Source of the DNA: Bacteroidales bacterium UBA5621
GTDB lineage: Bacteria > Bacteroidota > Bacteroidia > Bacteroidales > VadinHA17
Reading direction: 5' to 3'
Length of the DNA stretch: 7,389 bases
NCBI GenBank assembly: GCA_002424525.1
Contig: DIKJ01000019.1
Coordinates: 612-8,000 of the forward strand
A model generated the notes under the pieces. The model did no database searches. It was not told the origin of the DNA and was given only the letters and a program-made list of their open reading frames with translations. Shown piece by piece: positions 1 through 7,198 of this stretch. Made by a program: the position numbers and the translations under genes. Within the stretch, counting starts at the first letter, position 1. Each line of letters starts with the position of its first letter.

Positions 1-234
1 TGGGCCGGAAGAAGTCCCTGGTCAGGGGAGAACGCCTACGATACCGAAGTGATAAGAAGCGGACCCGTGGTTGTTACACTCGATGCAAACAGGAACCCGA
101 TTGTGGCCGGGTTCGGAGCCGGCGCGAGAGCTCAGCTTTTCGGCTATTTTATCAGGGCCGACTGGGCTTGGGGAATCGAGGACAACTACCTGCTGCCCAG
201 AATATTCTACCTCTCCTTCAGCCTCGATTTCTAG
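1..234 (+). CDS. C-terminal fragment of an outer-membrane beta-barrel protein (possibly TolB/PD40-type)
   Basis: The frame is open from the first base and ends at TAG 232-234, so only the last 77 residues are present and the start lies outside the window. The visible part alternates glycine and aromatic or hydrophobic residues, as transmembrane beta strands do (GFGAGARAQLFGYFIRADWA). It ends in YLSFSLDF with a terminal phenylalanine, the usual C-terminal signal recognised by the BAM machinery in outer-membrane barrels. The pattern of a glycine-rich strand, an R-x-D-x-A-W strand and a final PRIFYLSFSLDF strand resembles the barrel end of large Bacteroidota proteins that carry TolB-like propeller repeats before the barrel. 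That family assignment is from memory and no propeller is visible here. No clear terminator follows the stop codon. Outer-membrane barrel is likely; the exact family is uncertain. Confidence 0.72.
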   Translation, partial: WAGRSPWSGENAYDTEVIRSGPVVVTLDANRNPIVAGFGAGARAQLFGYFIRADWAWGIEDNYLLPRIFYLSFSLDF

Positions 235-322
235 AATTGCCGCACCAGTCACCCAAATTACAGGCTCACACGAAAAACTTGATATAATGATAAAGATCCT
301 TTTTCATTTAAAAAAATTAGGA

Positions 323-330
323 TACTTTTG
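323..330 (+). promoter_or_regulatory. Putative Bacteroidota -7 promoter element for the ferredoxin gene
   Basis: TACTTTTG matches the Bacteroidota sigma-factor -7 consensus TAnnTTTG exactly. It lies 38 bases before the ferredoxin ATG, giving a predicted short leader of about 30 bases. The expected -33 position, 19 bases further upstream, holds a run of five T (300-304) rather than a proper TTTG, so the -33 match is poor. An AT-rich stretch precedes it. The call rests on motif and position only. Confidence 0.5.
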
Positions 331-368
331 GGCGATTAAAGTAATTCAGTAAACTAAAAACAATAGAG

Positions 369-536
369 ATGGCTTACCAGATTAATGACGATTGTACAGC
401 TTGTGGAACATGTATCGATGAGTGTCCGGTTGAGGCAATATCAGAGGGTGATATTTACGTGATTGATCCTGATGTCTGCACTGATTGCGGTGCATGTGCT
501 GATGTTTGCCCGGTCGAGGCAATTCATCCCGCCTGA
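369..536 (+). CDS. 2[4Fe-4S] bacterial-type ferredoxin, 55 residues
   Basis: This short gene reads from ATG 369 to TGA 534-536. It encodes a clostridial-type ferredoxin, a soluble low-potential electron carrier. Two CxxCxxCxxxCP motifs are complete: Cys9, Cys12, Cys15, Cys19-Pro20 and Cys37, Cys40, Cys43, Cys47-Pro48. In this family the fourth cysteine of each motif ligates the other cluster, so both 4Fe-4S clusters should be present. The halves are an internal duplication: each ends in CPVEAI. The protein is strongly acidic, as usual for ferredoxins, and the length of about 55 residues is normal. The stretch before the ATG (AATAGAG) is only a weak ribosome-binding site, which is common in this phylum. 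The gene appears monocistronic, with its own promoter-like element and a strong terminator. Likely partners are oxidoreductases of anaerobic metabolism such as pyruvate:ferredoxin oxidoreductase or Rnf; none is encoded nearby. The presence suggests an anaerobe or facultative anaerobe. Confidence 0.95.
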   Translation: MAYQINDDCTACGTCIDECPVEAISEGDIYVIDPDVCTDCGACADVCPVEAIHPA

Positions 537-557
537 GTTCCCCTGCTCCGTAGATTT

Positions 558-589
558 AAGGGCTATATTGAAGAATATGGCCTTTTTTT
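558..589 (+). terminator. Rho-independent terminator after the ferredoxin gene
   Basis: GGCTATATT (561-569) pairs with AATATGGCC (574-582) across a GAAG loop, giving nine pairs including one G-U. Seven T follow (583-589). Outer A-T and G-T pairs at 558-560 could extend the stem into the T run. The direction fits termination of the ferredoxin transcript. The T run overlaps the stop codon of the converging GldB-like gene (588-590); the minus-strand reading lacks a good T tract, so it is probably one-directional. Confidence 0.85.
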
Positions 590-1610
590 ATTGGGGGCCA
601 TATTTAGCCTGATCCAGGATTTTTTGTATGTCAGTCTCATTCATCAGCTCCTCCAGGCTTGCCCGGGGATTTTTCATCATATACGATTCAACTATCCTGA
701 ATCCCGTCCATACAGCAGCCCTGCCAGGTGATTCATTGGTGAACCAGCCGGTGAACGGCGCCTCTCCCGTAAGCTTCCGGATAGTGAGATGATCTGTCCT
801 GAACAGAAGATCATTTCTTACAAGATATTGCCACATCTGTCCCTCGTTGTTGACACAGAACTTCAGCTGATCGCCGGTAAAGCCGAATATTATCTCGTCA
901 GGCAATTCCGGGAGCATGCACTTTGTAAAGTATCTTAGCTTGCCTTCATGTATCATCCTGGCTATCACATTCTCCTTTCCGTAATTCATTTCATTGAAAT
1001 CCCATTCAGAAGATGCCCACCCGTAAATACAGTCAGGCACGATGTAATCCGGTGTCATCCTTACAGCAACATACCTGTAAATCTGAAGACGGGGATAATA
1101 TTCACAATCTGCCCCCAGATACCGGTCGAGTCCGATCGCGAGAACCGAATCACCGGCTATAATGCTGGAATTGAACCCGGTGATGCAGGTAAAAACAGCC
1201 GGGACATCCTTTTCCGGAAAATACCGGATATAATGGCGAAATGCCTTCTCCAGCTCCCCTTCAATTCCCCTGATGTCGGGGAAAATTGTCATTGTCATAT
1301 CATACACCTCATTGTTCATCCTGTCGGTGCAAAAAGCTGTCAAATATTCCCCGAAAGCCGGATCTTCAATGTCACCCGCGTTAATAACATAACTGAATAA
1401 CTGAAGGAAAGAGCCATATTTTTCCTTAAGAACCGGAACGTTTTCAGCAATCTCATCCGGGTCAATCGAAAAAAGGTCCTTCTCCAGCCTGTTTATCTCA
1501 AGTTTAAGATCTATTGATGAGATGTCAATACGGTATGGATTCTTCCTGCACGAAGTGGCCTGCAGTAATCCCAGTAAGATCATTAATAAACAAATAATAC
1601 GCCCTCTCAT
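588..1610 (-). CDS. gldB: GldB-like gliding-motility lipoprotein
   Basis: This 340-residue protein starts with a lipoprotein signal: a basic MRGR start, a hydrophobic stretch (residues 5-16) and a lipobox-like A-T-S-C with Cys21 as the likely lipidated residue. The mature part matches the GldB family as I recall it. Features include an N-terminal region with LEINRLEKDLF (37-47), a middle AIGLDRYLG (158-166), an IHEGKLRYF block (220-228), the Q-L-K-F-C-V-N-N-E segment (248-256) and a C-terminal FTGWFTNESPGRAAVWTGFRIV (286-307 region). In Flavobacterium johnsoniae GldB is an envelope lipoprotein needed for gliding, but homologues also occur in non-gliding Bacteroidota, so motility should not be assumed. 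The family seems related to a putative zinc-protease group (DUF2268), yet no HExxH is visible. It diverges from the PorT-like and NAD synthetase genes, and gldB-nadE proximity is known in flavobacteria. The start is set by the signal peptide. Confidence 0.83.
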   Translation of the reverse strand: MRGRIICLLMILLGLLQATSCRKNPYRIDISSIDLKLEINRLEKDLFSIDPDEIAENVPVLKEKYGSFLQLFSYVINAGDIEDPAFGEYLTAFCTDRMNNEVYDMTMTIFPDIRGIEGELEKAFRHYIRYFPEKDVPAVFTCITGFNSSIIAGDSVLAIGLDRYLGADCEYYPRLQIYRYVAVRMTPDYIVPDCIYGWASSEWDFNEMNYGKENVIARMIHEGKLRYFTKCMLPELPDEIIFGFTGDQLKFCVNNEGQMWQYLVRNDLLFRTDHLTIRKLTGEAPFTGWFTNESPGRAAVWTGFRIVESYMMKNPRASLEELMNETDIQKILDQAKYGPQ

Positions 1611-1630
1611 ATCATGTATGGATTTAATCC

Positions 1631-1660
1631 TAAAATTAACTACATAAATTTATGTAACAA
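1631..1660 (-). promoter_or_regulatory. Possible promoter of the GldB-like gene
   Basis: On the minus strand, TTG (1660-1658) is followed after 19 bases by TAATTTTA (1638-1631). The spacing and the first seven bases fit the Bacteroidota pattern TTTG-19-TAnnTTTG; the last base is A rather than G. The -7-like element ends 20 bases before the ATG, giving a short leader. The perfect 16-bp palindrome at 1641-1656 occupies almost the whole spacer, so a protein bound there could block this promoter. The AT-rich background makes weak matches easy to find, so this is tentative. Confidence 0.35.
1641..1656. repeat. Perfect 16-bp palindrome, possible operator
   Basis: TACATAAATTTATGTA reads identically on both strands. 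It lies in the divergent intergenic region between the GldB-like gene and the PorT-like gene, 31 bases upstream of the GldB-like start. A palindrome of this length is typical of a dimeric regulator site. No known regulator consensus is recognised, and no regulator gene is encoded in the window. Being fully AT-rich apart from one C and one G, it could also be chance. Confidence 0.45.
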
Positions 1661-1763
1661 CATTTCTGACTTCAGGAACAGTTTTTCTTAATATTTGTTA
1701 ATTTTACGTAGATATATGAAAAAAATTATCCGGACTTAACGTTTCATCTAAATTATTTCAGTC

Positions 1764-2459
1764 ATGATAACCTTTTCATCCATAAACCTGTTCCGGAAAA
1801 TCCTTCCGGTGATACTCCTTGTTCTGATCTCCACCGGGATCTCAACCGCCCAGAATTACAAGTATGGAGTTTATCTGGCTCCGTCAATAACATGGTTCTC
1901 ATCAGATATCACCGAGGTAGACAATCAGGGGTCAAGGCCCGGAATGGTTTACGTTTTCAATGCGGAGAAGCCACTGAATAACAATCTCTTCCTTACTGCC
2001 GGCCTCAGTATTGTGAACGCAGGCGGCAGGCTCGTTGCGCGGGATGCTGCACCCTTCAAGTTCCAGAATTATACAGCCATTGTGGCCGCAGGTGAGCCAA
2101 TCGTTTACAGAATTCATTATCTCTCCATTCCGGCAGGGTTCAAGGCCAGGACAAACCAGCTCGGATCAATATTCGTTTTCGGCGACATCGGGATCGACCC
2201 TAAAGTTGTGGTGCTCGGCAAAGTAGATGTGCCATCGCTTGATGTTGAAAAGGAAAACGGCATGGGTGAGATAAACAGGTTCAACTTTGGATGGCACCTT
2301 CATGCCGGCATCGAATATCCTATCGGAGACAGAACAGCTGTGGCACTTGGACTGGGATTCGAAAACAACTTCGCTGACATCACGAAGGATCTGGGGACAC
2401 AGGTCAATGACAGGATCGCACACAAGATTCTGAAATTTATTTTCGGAATAAATTTCTAA
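1764..2459 (+). CDS. PorT-family outer-membrane beta-barrel protein
   Basis: This 231-residue protein has a signal peptide: residues 1-12 contain Arg11-Lys12, residues 13-24 are hydrophobic (ILPVILLVLIST), and cleavage is likely after Ala29 (STA-QN). The rest reads as a small barrel of about eight strands with repeated G-x-x-x and alternating aromatic residues: YKYGVYLAPSITWF, LFLTAGLSIVNAGG, YRIHYLSIPAGFKA, SIFVFGDIGIDPKVV, FNFGWHLHAGIEYPI, TAVALGLGFENNF. It ends in KFIFGINF with terminal phenylalanine, the outer-membrane insertion signal. The YLSIPAGFK strand is typical of the Pfam outer-membrane beta-barrel domain found in PorT. True PorT is a type IX secretion component, but many paralogues share this fold, so I do not assign the symbol. 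It stands directly upstream of nadE (10 bases) and divergent from the GldB-like gene. No clear promoter was found. Substrate and role are unknown. Confidence 0.8.
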   Translation: MITFSSINLFRKILPVILLVLISTGISTAQNYKYGVYLAPSITWFSSDITEVDNQGSRPGMVYVFNAEKPLNNNLFLTAGLSIVNAGGRLVARDAAPFKFQNYTAIVAAGEPIVYRIHYLSIPAGFKARTNQLGSIFVFGDIGIDPKVVVLGKVDVPSLDVEKENGMGEINRFNFGWHLHAGIEYPIGDRTAVALGLGFENNFADITKDLGTQVNDRIAHKILKFIFGINF

Positions 2460-2469
2460 ACCCTGGCGG

Positions 2470-4122
2470 ATGAGGATCACTCTTGCACAACTCAATTTTC
2501 ATGTAGGAAATTTCACACGGAACAGGGAACTTATCTGCCGGGCCATAAGAAGTGCGAAAGATCAGGGATCCGATCTTGTAATATTCTCCGAACTCTCAGT
2601 AAGCGGTTATCCCCCGCTTGATCTGCTCGACCGGTACGACTTCATCCGGGAATGCAGCAGTACCGTTCAGAAAATAGCTGATGAGTGCGTCGGCATAACG
2701 GCAATAGTGGGGGCTCCGGTGATAAACCAGAGGCCCGGGGGGAAAAAATTGTTCAATTCAGCGCTTCTGCTCTCCGAAGGAAAAATAATCTTCTCGGTTA
2801 ACAAGGCACTTCTGCCAACATACGACATCTTTGATGAATACCGGTATTTCGAGCCGGAGAAGAGCTTCTCAACATTCACATTCAAGGGTTTGAAGATAGC
2901 TCTCACCATCTGCGAAGATCTGTGGGATGAACAGCCTTTCGATAATGAGTTTGAAAAGACAAGGCTATATACCATCTCACCTATGGAAGAACTGGCAAAA
3001 CAGAATCCGGATCTTATCATCAATATCTCTGCCTCGCCGTTTTCATACTCAAAGGTAAAGGCAAAGGAGGAGATCTTTAAATCGAAAGCAGTCAGATACG
3101 GGTTGCCTGTGATTACCGTTAACCAGACCGGAGCCAACACCGAGCTCATCTTCGACGGCGCTTCGTCAGTCATCAATACCAGGGGAGAAGTTGTACACCG
3201 CCTTCCGTTTTTCGAAGAGCAAACATTCACTTTCTCACTTGATGATGCCCTTTTGCAGGGGAAAGCCGGCGAGGAGACCGGGCCTCCCGTCATCTCTCTG
3301 ATCCATAAAGCACTGGTCACAGGGATACGCGATTACTTTGGCAAGATGGATTTCGCCAATTGTATCCTGGGGCTTTCCGGCGGGCTCGACTCGGCCGTAA
3401 CCCTGTGCCTGGCGGCCGAAGCTCTCGGAAAAGAGCATGTAAGGGTTCTGCTTATGCCATCGCGTTTTTCATCGGAACATTCAGTCTCCGACTCGGTTGA
3501 GCTGGCTGACAGACTGGGGGTCAGATACGAGATCCTCAACATCGGGAAGCTTCTGGGGAGTTTCGGGGAGACACTGGCTCCATTTTTTGAGGGAAGAGAG
3601 GAGGATATAACGGAGGAGAACATTCAGGCAAGGATAAGGGCAGTTCTGCTGATGGCCTTCGCAAACAAGTTCAACTATATACTGCTGAATACTTCGAACA
3701 AGAGCGAAGCTGCCGTGGGGTACGGGACCCTGTACGGCGATATGGCGGGCGGGCTTTCCGTGATCGGCGATGTCTACAAAACCGATGTTTACAGGCTGGC
3801 TCATCATATTAACGCAAATGGCGAAATCATACCCCGGCATATCCTCGAAAAACCACCCTCGGCGGAACTTCGCCCCGATCAGCTCGATACTGATTCACTT
3901 CCCGACTACAGCATCCTGGATTCAATTCTATATCAGTATATTGAATTGCAGAAATCCCTCGAAAACATAACGGTGCCGGGGGCAGATACTGCACTGATAA
4001 CGGAAATCCTGTGGAGGATCAATGCCAATGAATATAAAAGGTATCAGGCTCCTCCTGTTCTGAGAATATCATCGAAAGCGTTCGGCGCCGGAAGAAGAAT
4101 GCCCCTTGTGGCCAGGTTCTGA
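2470..4122 (+). CDS. nadE: Glutamine-dependent NAD+ synthetase
   Basis: This 550-residue cytoplasmic enzyme catalyses the last step of NAD+ synthesis: nicotinic acid adenine dinucleotide, ATP and glutamine give NAD+. The N-terminal part (about 1-260) is a nitrilase-type glutaminase domain with the catalytic triad visible as Glu41 (IFSELSVSGYPP), Lys112 (NKALLPTYD) and Cys148 (LTICEDLW). The C-terminal part (about 275-550) is the ATP-pyrophosphatase synthetase domain with the nucleotide loop LSGGLDSA (302-309), the NTSNKSE motif (407-413) and GDMAGG followed by DVYKT (423-438). ILEKPPSAELRPDQ (458-471) is the usual conserved loop before the C-terminus. Length and domain order are normal and no key residue is missing. 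The ATG lies 10 bases after the PorT-like stop, preceded by GGCGG, so the two genes are probably one transcript. The gene converges with murF-alr after 28 bases; no convincing terminator is seen there. Confidence 0.97.
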   Translation: MRITLAQLNFHVGNFTRNRELICRAIRSAKDQGSDLVIFSELSVSGYPPLDLLDRYDFIRECSSTVQKIADECVGITAIVGAPVINQRPGGKKLFNSALLLSEGKIIFSVNKALLPTYDIFDEYRYFEPEKSFSTFTFKGLKIALTICEDLWDEQPFDNEFEKTRLYTISPMEELAKQNPDLIINISASPFSYSKVKAKEEIFKSKAVRYGLPVITVNQTGANTELIFDGASSVINTRGEVVHRLPFFEEQTFTFSLDDALLQGKAGEETGPPVISLIHKALVTGIRDYFGKMDFANCILGLSGGLDSAVTLCLAAEALGKEHVRVLLMPSRFSSEHSVSDSVELADRLGVRYEILNIGKLLGSFGETLAPFFEGREEDITEENIQARIRAVLLMAFANKFNYILLNTSNKSEAAVGYGTLYGDMAGGLSVIGDVYKTDVYRLAHHINANGEIIPRHILEKPPSAELRPDQLDTDSLPDYSILDSILYQYIELQKSLENITVPGADTALITEILWRINANEYKRYQAPPVLRISSKAFGAGRRMPLVARF

Positions 4123-4150
4123 GGTGATGGCGCTGGCTCTTCAGCTTTGA

Positions 4151-6613
4151 TCATTCCCTGTAAAAAATCCTCTTTACCCTTTCAGGTATTGAGGTAAGCA
4201 TCTCGTAAGGAATAGTACCGCAGATCTCTGCAATCTCCTCAATCCGGATGTTCTCCCCGAATATCTCAGCCTCATCCCCCTCTGCCGGATCCATACCGGT
4301 AATATCGGCACTGCACATATCCATGCAGATGTTTCCTATCAGAGGGACCCTTCTTCCTCTGATGAAGAGGTTTCCCCTCCTGTTTCCGAGCTTTCTGTTA
4401 AGCCCGTCGGCATAACCCACCGGCAGAATTGCAATCACCCTGTCGTAATCGGCCACATCCGCACAATTATAACCTACCGGGTCCCCGGCCGGGATCCGTT
4501 TTATCTGGCTGATCCTCGTTTTAAAGGTGCCGGCCGGCTTCAGGTTCACCCCCTTGTACCTTCCTATCCCATAGATCCCGATACCCGGTCGGACCATGTC
4601 AAACTGATATTCAGGGAAACGGACTATTCCCGAAGTATTAAGGATATGTATCAGGAACGGATACCCGGCCATACTCCTGATCTTTTCCACCGATTCGAGG
4701 AATATCCTGACCTGCCGGTGCGTAAACTCATCAAGCGAAGGGTCATCACTGCCTGCCAGGTGCGAAAAGACAGAAACTACCCTGATGCATTCATTATCCC
4801 TGATCATTTCGCTCAGTCGCACGGTCTCCTCTGGCATAAAACCCAGGCGGTGCATGCCGCTGTCGATCTTTATATGCACAGGATAATGTAAAAGCCCGTG
4901 CTTCGAGGCAACCTCAATGAACCTGCCGAGAGATGAAAAATTATAGAGTTCAGGCTCAAGGTTGTACCTGATCATCTGACCGAAAGCAGACGGGTCGGGA
5001 TTCATGATAAGCACCGGCAGGGTAACCCCCGATCTCCGGAGTTCCACGCCCTCATCCGCGCAGGATACGCCGAAATATCCCACCCGGTGGTATTCGAGAA
5101 GTCCGGAAATCTCCGAAGCTCCGGCACCATAAGCAAAAGCCTTTACCATCGCCATGATGCTCGTCCCCGGGTTCAGTATCTTCCGGAATTCATTCAGATT
5201 ATGCAAAATGGCGTCGAGGTTTATCTCAAGCACAGTGGAATGTGTCTGCTGTTCCAGGAGGGATCCTATTCTTTCAAACTCGAATATCCTCGCTCCTTTC
5301 AGCAGTATGGTCTCATCCCGGTGATCAGACTGGTTAAACCGTTGAATGAACTCATCCGTCGACCAGTAGAATTTCGAACTGCTGTCAAAATGCATGCTGT
5401 TCCTTACCAGGGCCTCTCCTATCCCGATAAACTTATCAATACCTGTACGACTAACCAGGTTTGCCACTTCACCATAAAGCTCCTCCTCATTCCTGCCACT
5501 CTGCATAAAATCGGAAAGTATCAGGGTCGTCTTAGGCCTGTTTTGCAGTTTAAGGTATTCAAGTGCCATCCTGAGCGATCCCGGATCAGAATTATAGTAA
5601 TCCTCAATAAGCTGGCAGTTATTGATCCCGCTCTTTAAATCCATTCTCATGGCAACTGAAACGAGTCCGGAAACACCTCGCCTTATGATGTCCGGTTCTA
5701 TCCCCAGGGAGAGGCATACCGCAATCACTGCTGTGGCATTCTCAAAAGAGGCCGGGTCACTGAAGGGTATGGTAAATTCACCGGCTGATCCGTCAAACGC
5801 AATCTCAGCACGGGCTGTGCCCTTCGCTGAAGGCAGTTTTCGTACAAATATCCTGGCTCCGGGATCCTTGCAGGACCAGTCGAAAATCTCTTTCGCCCTG
5901 AAGGTGCCGTTATCCATTATCGCCTGACGGATAAGGTCATGATCCCTGCAATATATTATCACAGGGCTCTTTATGAAAAGCTTAAGTTTCTCTGCAACCT
6001 TGGATTCCTTGTCAGGGAAATTCTCATCGTGGGCATCCCCGATGTTTGTAAAAACACCAATATCCGGATCCATTATTGCGGCAAGCTTTTCCATTTCACC
6101 TTGCATTGATATCCCCGCCTCAAAGATCCCGTATTCATATCTGTCGTCGAGTTTCAGCAACGAGAGAGGAACGCCGATCTGGGAGTTGTAGCTTCTGGGG
6201 CTTCTCACAACAGGCACTGCAAGCCCGATAATATCTGCGAGCCATTCCTTTACAACTGTCTTCCCGGCACTGCCGGTTATGCCTATCACAGGCGCTCTGA
6301 ACAGTTTCCTGACATGGCCTGCCAGCCTGTGAAGCGCTTCGACCGTATCTGAGGCAAGAATGAATGCGGAGCCGGGGTAAAGGTCAATATTATCCGGCAT
6401 TTTGCTTACAATAAATACTTTTACACCTCTGGCAAAGAGAGAATCGATAAAGAGATGGCCATCGTGATGAATACCGTGTATTGCGATGAATGCAATTCCT
6501 CCGGTGTAATACAAATTGCGGCTGTCGGTTATTATGTCCGTCACCGGCAGATCCGGCCTGCCTGTTATCCGCCCTCCCGTTATACCGGCAATATCTGATG
6601 AATAGAATTTCAC
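4151..6613 (-). CDS. Bifunctional UDP-MurNAc-tripeptide:D-alanyl-D-alanine ligase / alanine racemase (MurF-Alr fusion)
   Basis: This 820-residue fusion is characteristic of Bacteroidota. MurF occupies about residues 1-455: an N-terminal substrate domain with TDSR (29-32) and HHDGHLF (49-55), the ATP loop GITGSAGKT (111-119), YNSQIGVPLS (142-151), FEAGISMQGEM (164-174), NIGDAHDENF (190-199), and EKLKLF (208-213), whose Lys209 may be the carbamylated lysine. Alanine racemase occupies about 460-820: Lys491 in MVKAFAYG is the expected PLP lysine, then KIDSGMHRLGF (582-592), VRPGIGIYG (674-682) with the phosphate-binding Arg675, catalytic Tyr714 in VGYNCADVA, PVGYADG (731-737) and IGNICMDM (759-766). 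All essential residues appear present. MurF adds D-Ala-D-Ala to the UDP-MurNAc-tripeptide and Alr makes D-alanine, so one polypeptide covers both supply and use, with Ddl encoded elsewhere. The start is GTG (6613-6611): an in-frame TAG lies two codons upstream and AAAAGG is well placed as ribosome-binding site. Three bases follow the thymidine kinase stop, indicating an operon. Confidence 0.96.
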   Translation of the reverse strand: MKFYSSDIAGITGGRITGRPDLPVTDIITDSRNLYYTGGIAFIAIHGIHHDGHLFIDSLFARGVKVFIVSKMPDNIDLYPGSAFILASDTVEALHRLAGHVRKLFRAPVIGITGSAGKTVVKEWLADIIGLAVPVVRSPRSYNSQIGVPLSLLKLDDRYEYGIFEAGISMQGEMEKLAAIMDPDIGVFTNIGDAHDENFPDKESKVAEKLKLFIKSPVIIYCRDHDLIRQAIMDNGTFRAKEIFDWSCKDPGARIFVRKLPSAKGTARAEIAFDGSAGEFTIPFSDPASFENATAVIAVCLSLGIEPDIIRRGVSGLVSVAMRMDLKSGINNCQLIEDYYNSDPGSLRMALEYLKLQNRPKTTLILSDFMQSGRNEEELYGEVANLVSRTGIDKFIGIGEALVRNSMHFDSSSKFYWSTDEFIQRFNQSDHRDETILLKGARIFEFERIGSLLEQQTHSTVLEINLDAILHNLNEFRKILNPGTSIMAMVKAFAYGAGASEISGLLEYHRVGYFGVSCADEGVELRRSGVTLPVLIMNPDPSAFGQMIRYNLEPELYNFSSLGRFIEVASKHGLLHYPVHIKIDSGMHRLGFMPEETVRLSEMIRDNECIRVVSVFSHLAGSDDPSLDEFTHRQVRIFLESVEKIRSMAGYPFLIHILNTSGIVRFPEYQFDMVRPGIGIYGIGRYKGVNLKPAGTFKTRISQIKRIPAGDPVGYNCADVADYDRVIAILPVGYADGLNRKLGNRRGNLFIRGRRVPLIGNICMDMCSADITGMDPAEGDEAEIFGENIRIEEIAEICGTIPYEMLTSIPERVKRIFYRE

Positions 6614-6616
6614 AGA

Positions 6617-7198
6617 CTACCTTTTTGTGGCTTTATTGAAACACGACCGGCAGAGCGGTTCGTAAATATTCCCTGAGCCCAGCAGGACAACCTGCGGATC
6701 ATCTGATTTCCTGTAGGAATAGTGCGCAAGATTGCCGCACCTCATACAGATGGCCTGCACTTTCGTCACAAATTCAGCAACCGACATAAGCTCAGGCATC
6801 CGGCCGAAAGGTTTGCCCATGAAATCCATATCAAGCCCTGCAACCAGTACTCTTATTCCATTATCAGCCAGACTTGAACAAACATCAACTATCGATTCAT
6901 CAAAAAACTGGGCCTCGTCGATACCCACCACATCAACATTTCCTGCCAGCAGAAGGATCGATGAAGGATTATCCACCGGGGTCGAGACGATCGATTTGTT
7001 GTCATGCGAAACTATGCTTGTTTCAGAATACCTCCTGTCAAGGGAGGGCTTGAATATCGCTACCGTCAGTCCGGCAAACTGTGCTCTTCTCAGCCTTCTG
7101 ATAAGCTCCTCGGTCTTACCGGAGAACATACATCCCGTGATAACTTCCACCGAGCCTCTTTTTCCTTCTGCTCCTGCCCAATTTCCGTGAACATCCAT
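6617..7198 (-). CDS. tdk: Thymidine kinase, type II (TK1-like)
   Basis: This 193-residue cytosolic salvage enzyme phosphorylates thymidine to dTMP with ATP. The phosphate loop is GCMFSGKT (22-29) followed by [10 protein letters not shown]. The [11 protein letters not shown] block (90-100) holds the catalytic base Glu95, and [11 protein letters not shown] (121-131) is the next conserved segment. Structural zinc is bound by two pairs, Cys151/Cys154 (CMRC) and Cys183/Cys186 (CRSC), and YEPLC (179-183) lies in the substrate-binding region. Length and order match the TK1-like tetrameric family. Position 23 of the loop is Cys where Pro or Ser is usual; I expect this to be tolerated. About 15 residues precede the conserved core, which fits other Bacteroidota homologues, so the ATG at 7198 is plausible. 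No strong ribosome-binding site or promoter was identified upstream. The gene is first of a probable two-gene operon with murF-alr, in the same reading frame. Confidence 0.96.
   Translation of the reverse strand: MDVHGNWAGAEGKRGSVEVITGCMFSGKTEELIRRLRRAQFAGLTVAIFKPSLDRRYSETSIVSHDNKSIVSTPVDNPSSILLLAGNVDVVGIDEAQFFDESIVDVCSSLADNGIRVLVAGLDMDFMGKPFGRMPELMSVAEFVTKVQAICMRCGNLAHYSYRKSDDPQVVLLGSGNIYEPLCRSCFNKATKR

Larger units (their letters stand above)
1631..1706. repeat. Pair of 10-bp inverted repeats in the divergent intergenic region
   Basis: TAAAATTAAC (1631-1640) is the exact reverse complement of GTTAATTTTA (1697-1706), with 56 bases between the arms. The left arm directly abuts the 16-bp palindrome. 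The left arm, read on the minus strand, includes the -7-like element of the GldB-like gene; the right arm faces the PorT-like gene and could be an equivalent element. The arms are very AT-rich, so chance is a real alternative. Confidence 0.4.

Noticed and set aside
283..288. TATAAT, an E. coli-type -10 box upstream of the ferredoxin gene
   Set aside because: Bacteroidota use a different promoter consensus, and the TACTTTTG element closer to the gene fits better.
948..1400. Plus-strand open frame of about 150 residues opposite the GldB-like gene
   Set aside because: It is fully contained in a well-supported coding gene on the other strand and its product has no recognisable domain or sensible composition.
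2667..3320. Minus-strand open frame of 217 residues inside nadE
   Set aside because: It lies across the catalytic glutaminase domain of nadE, whose motifs are intact; the serine-rich translation matches no family I know.
4123..4150. Possible bidirectional terminator between nadE and murF-alr (GCTG...CAGC)
   Set aside because: The stem has only four pairs and no T tract follows on either strand.
5087..5638. Plus-strand open frame of about 183 residues opposite murF-alr
   Set aside because: It overlaps conserved MurF and Alr coding sequence on the minus strand and looks like a mirror of that codon usage.
7130..7133. Cys23 in the thymidine kinase phosphate loop as a sign of inactivity
   Set aside because: The essential GKT and the rest of the loop, the catalytic Glu95 and all four zinc cysteines are intact, so a neutral substitution is more likely.
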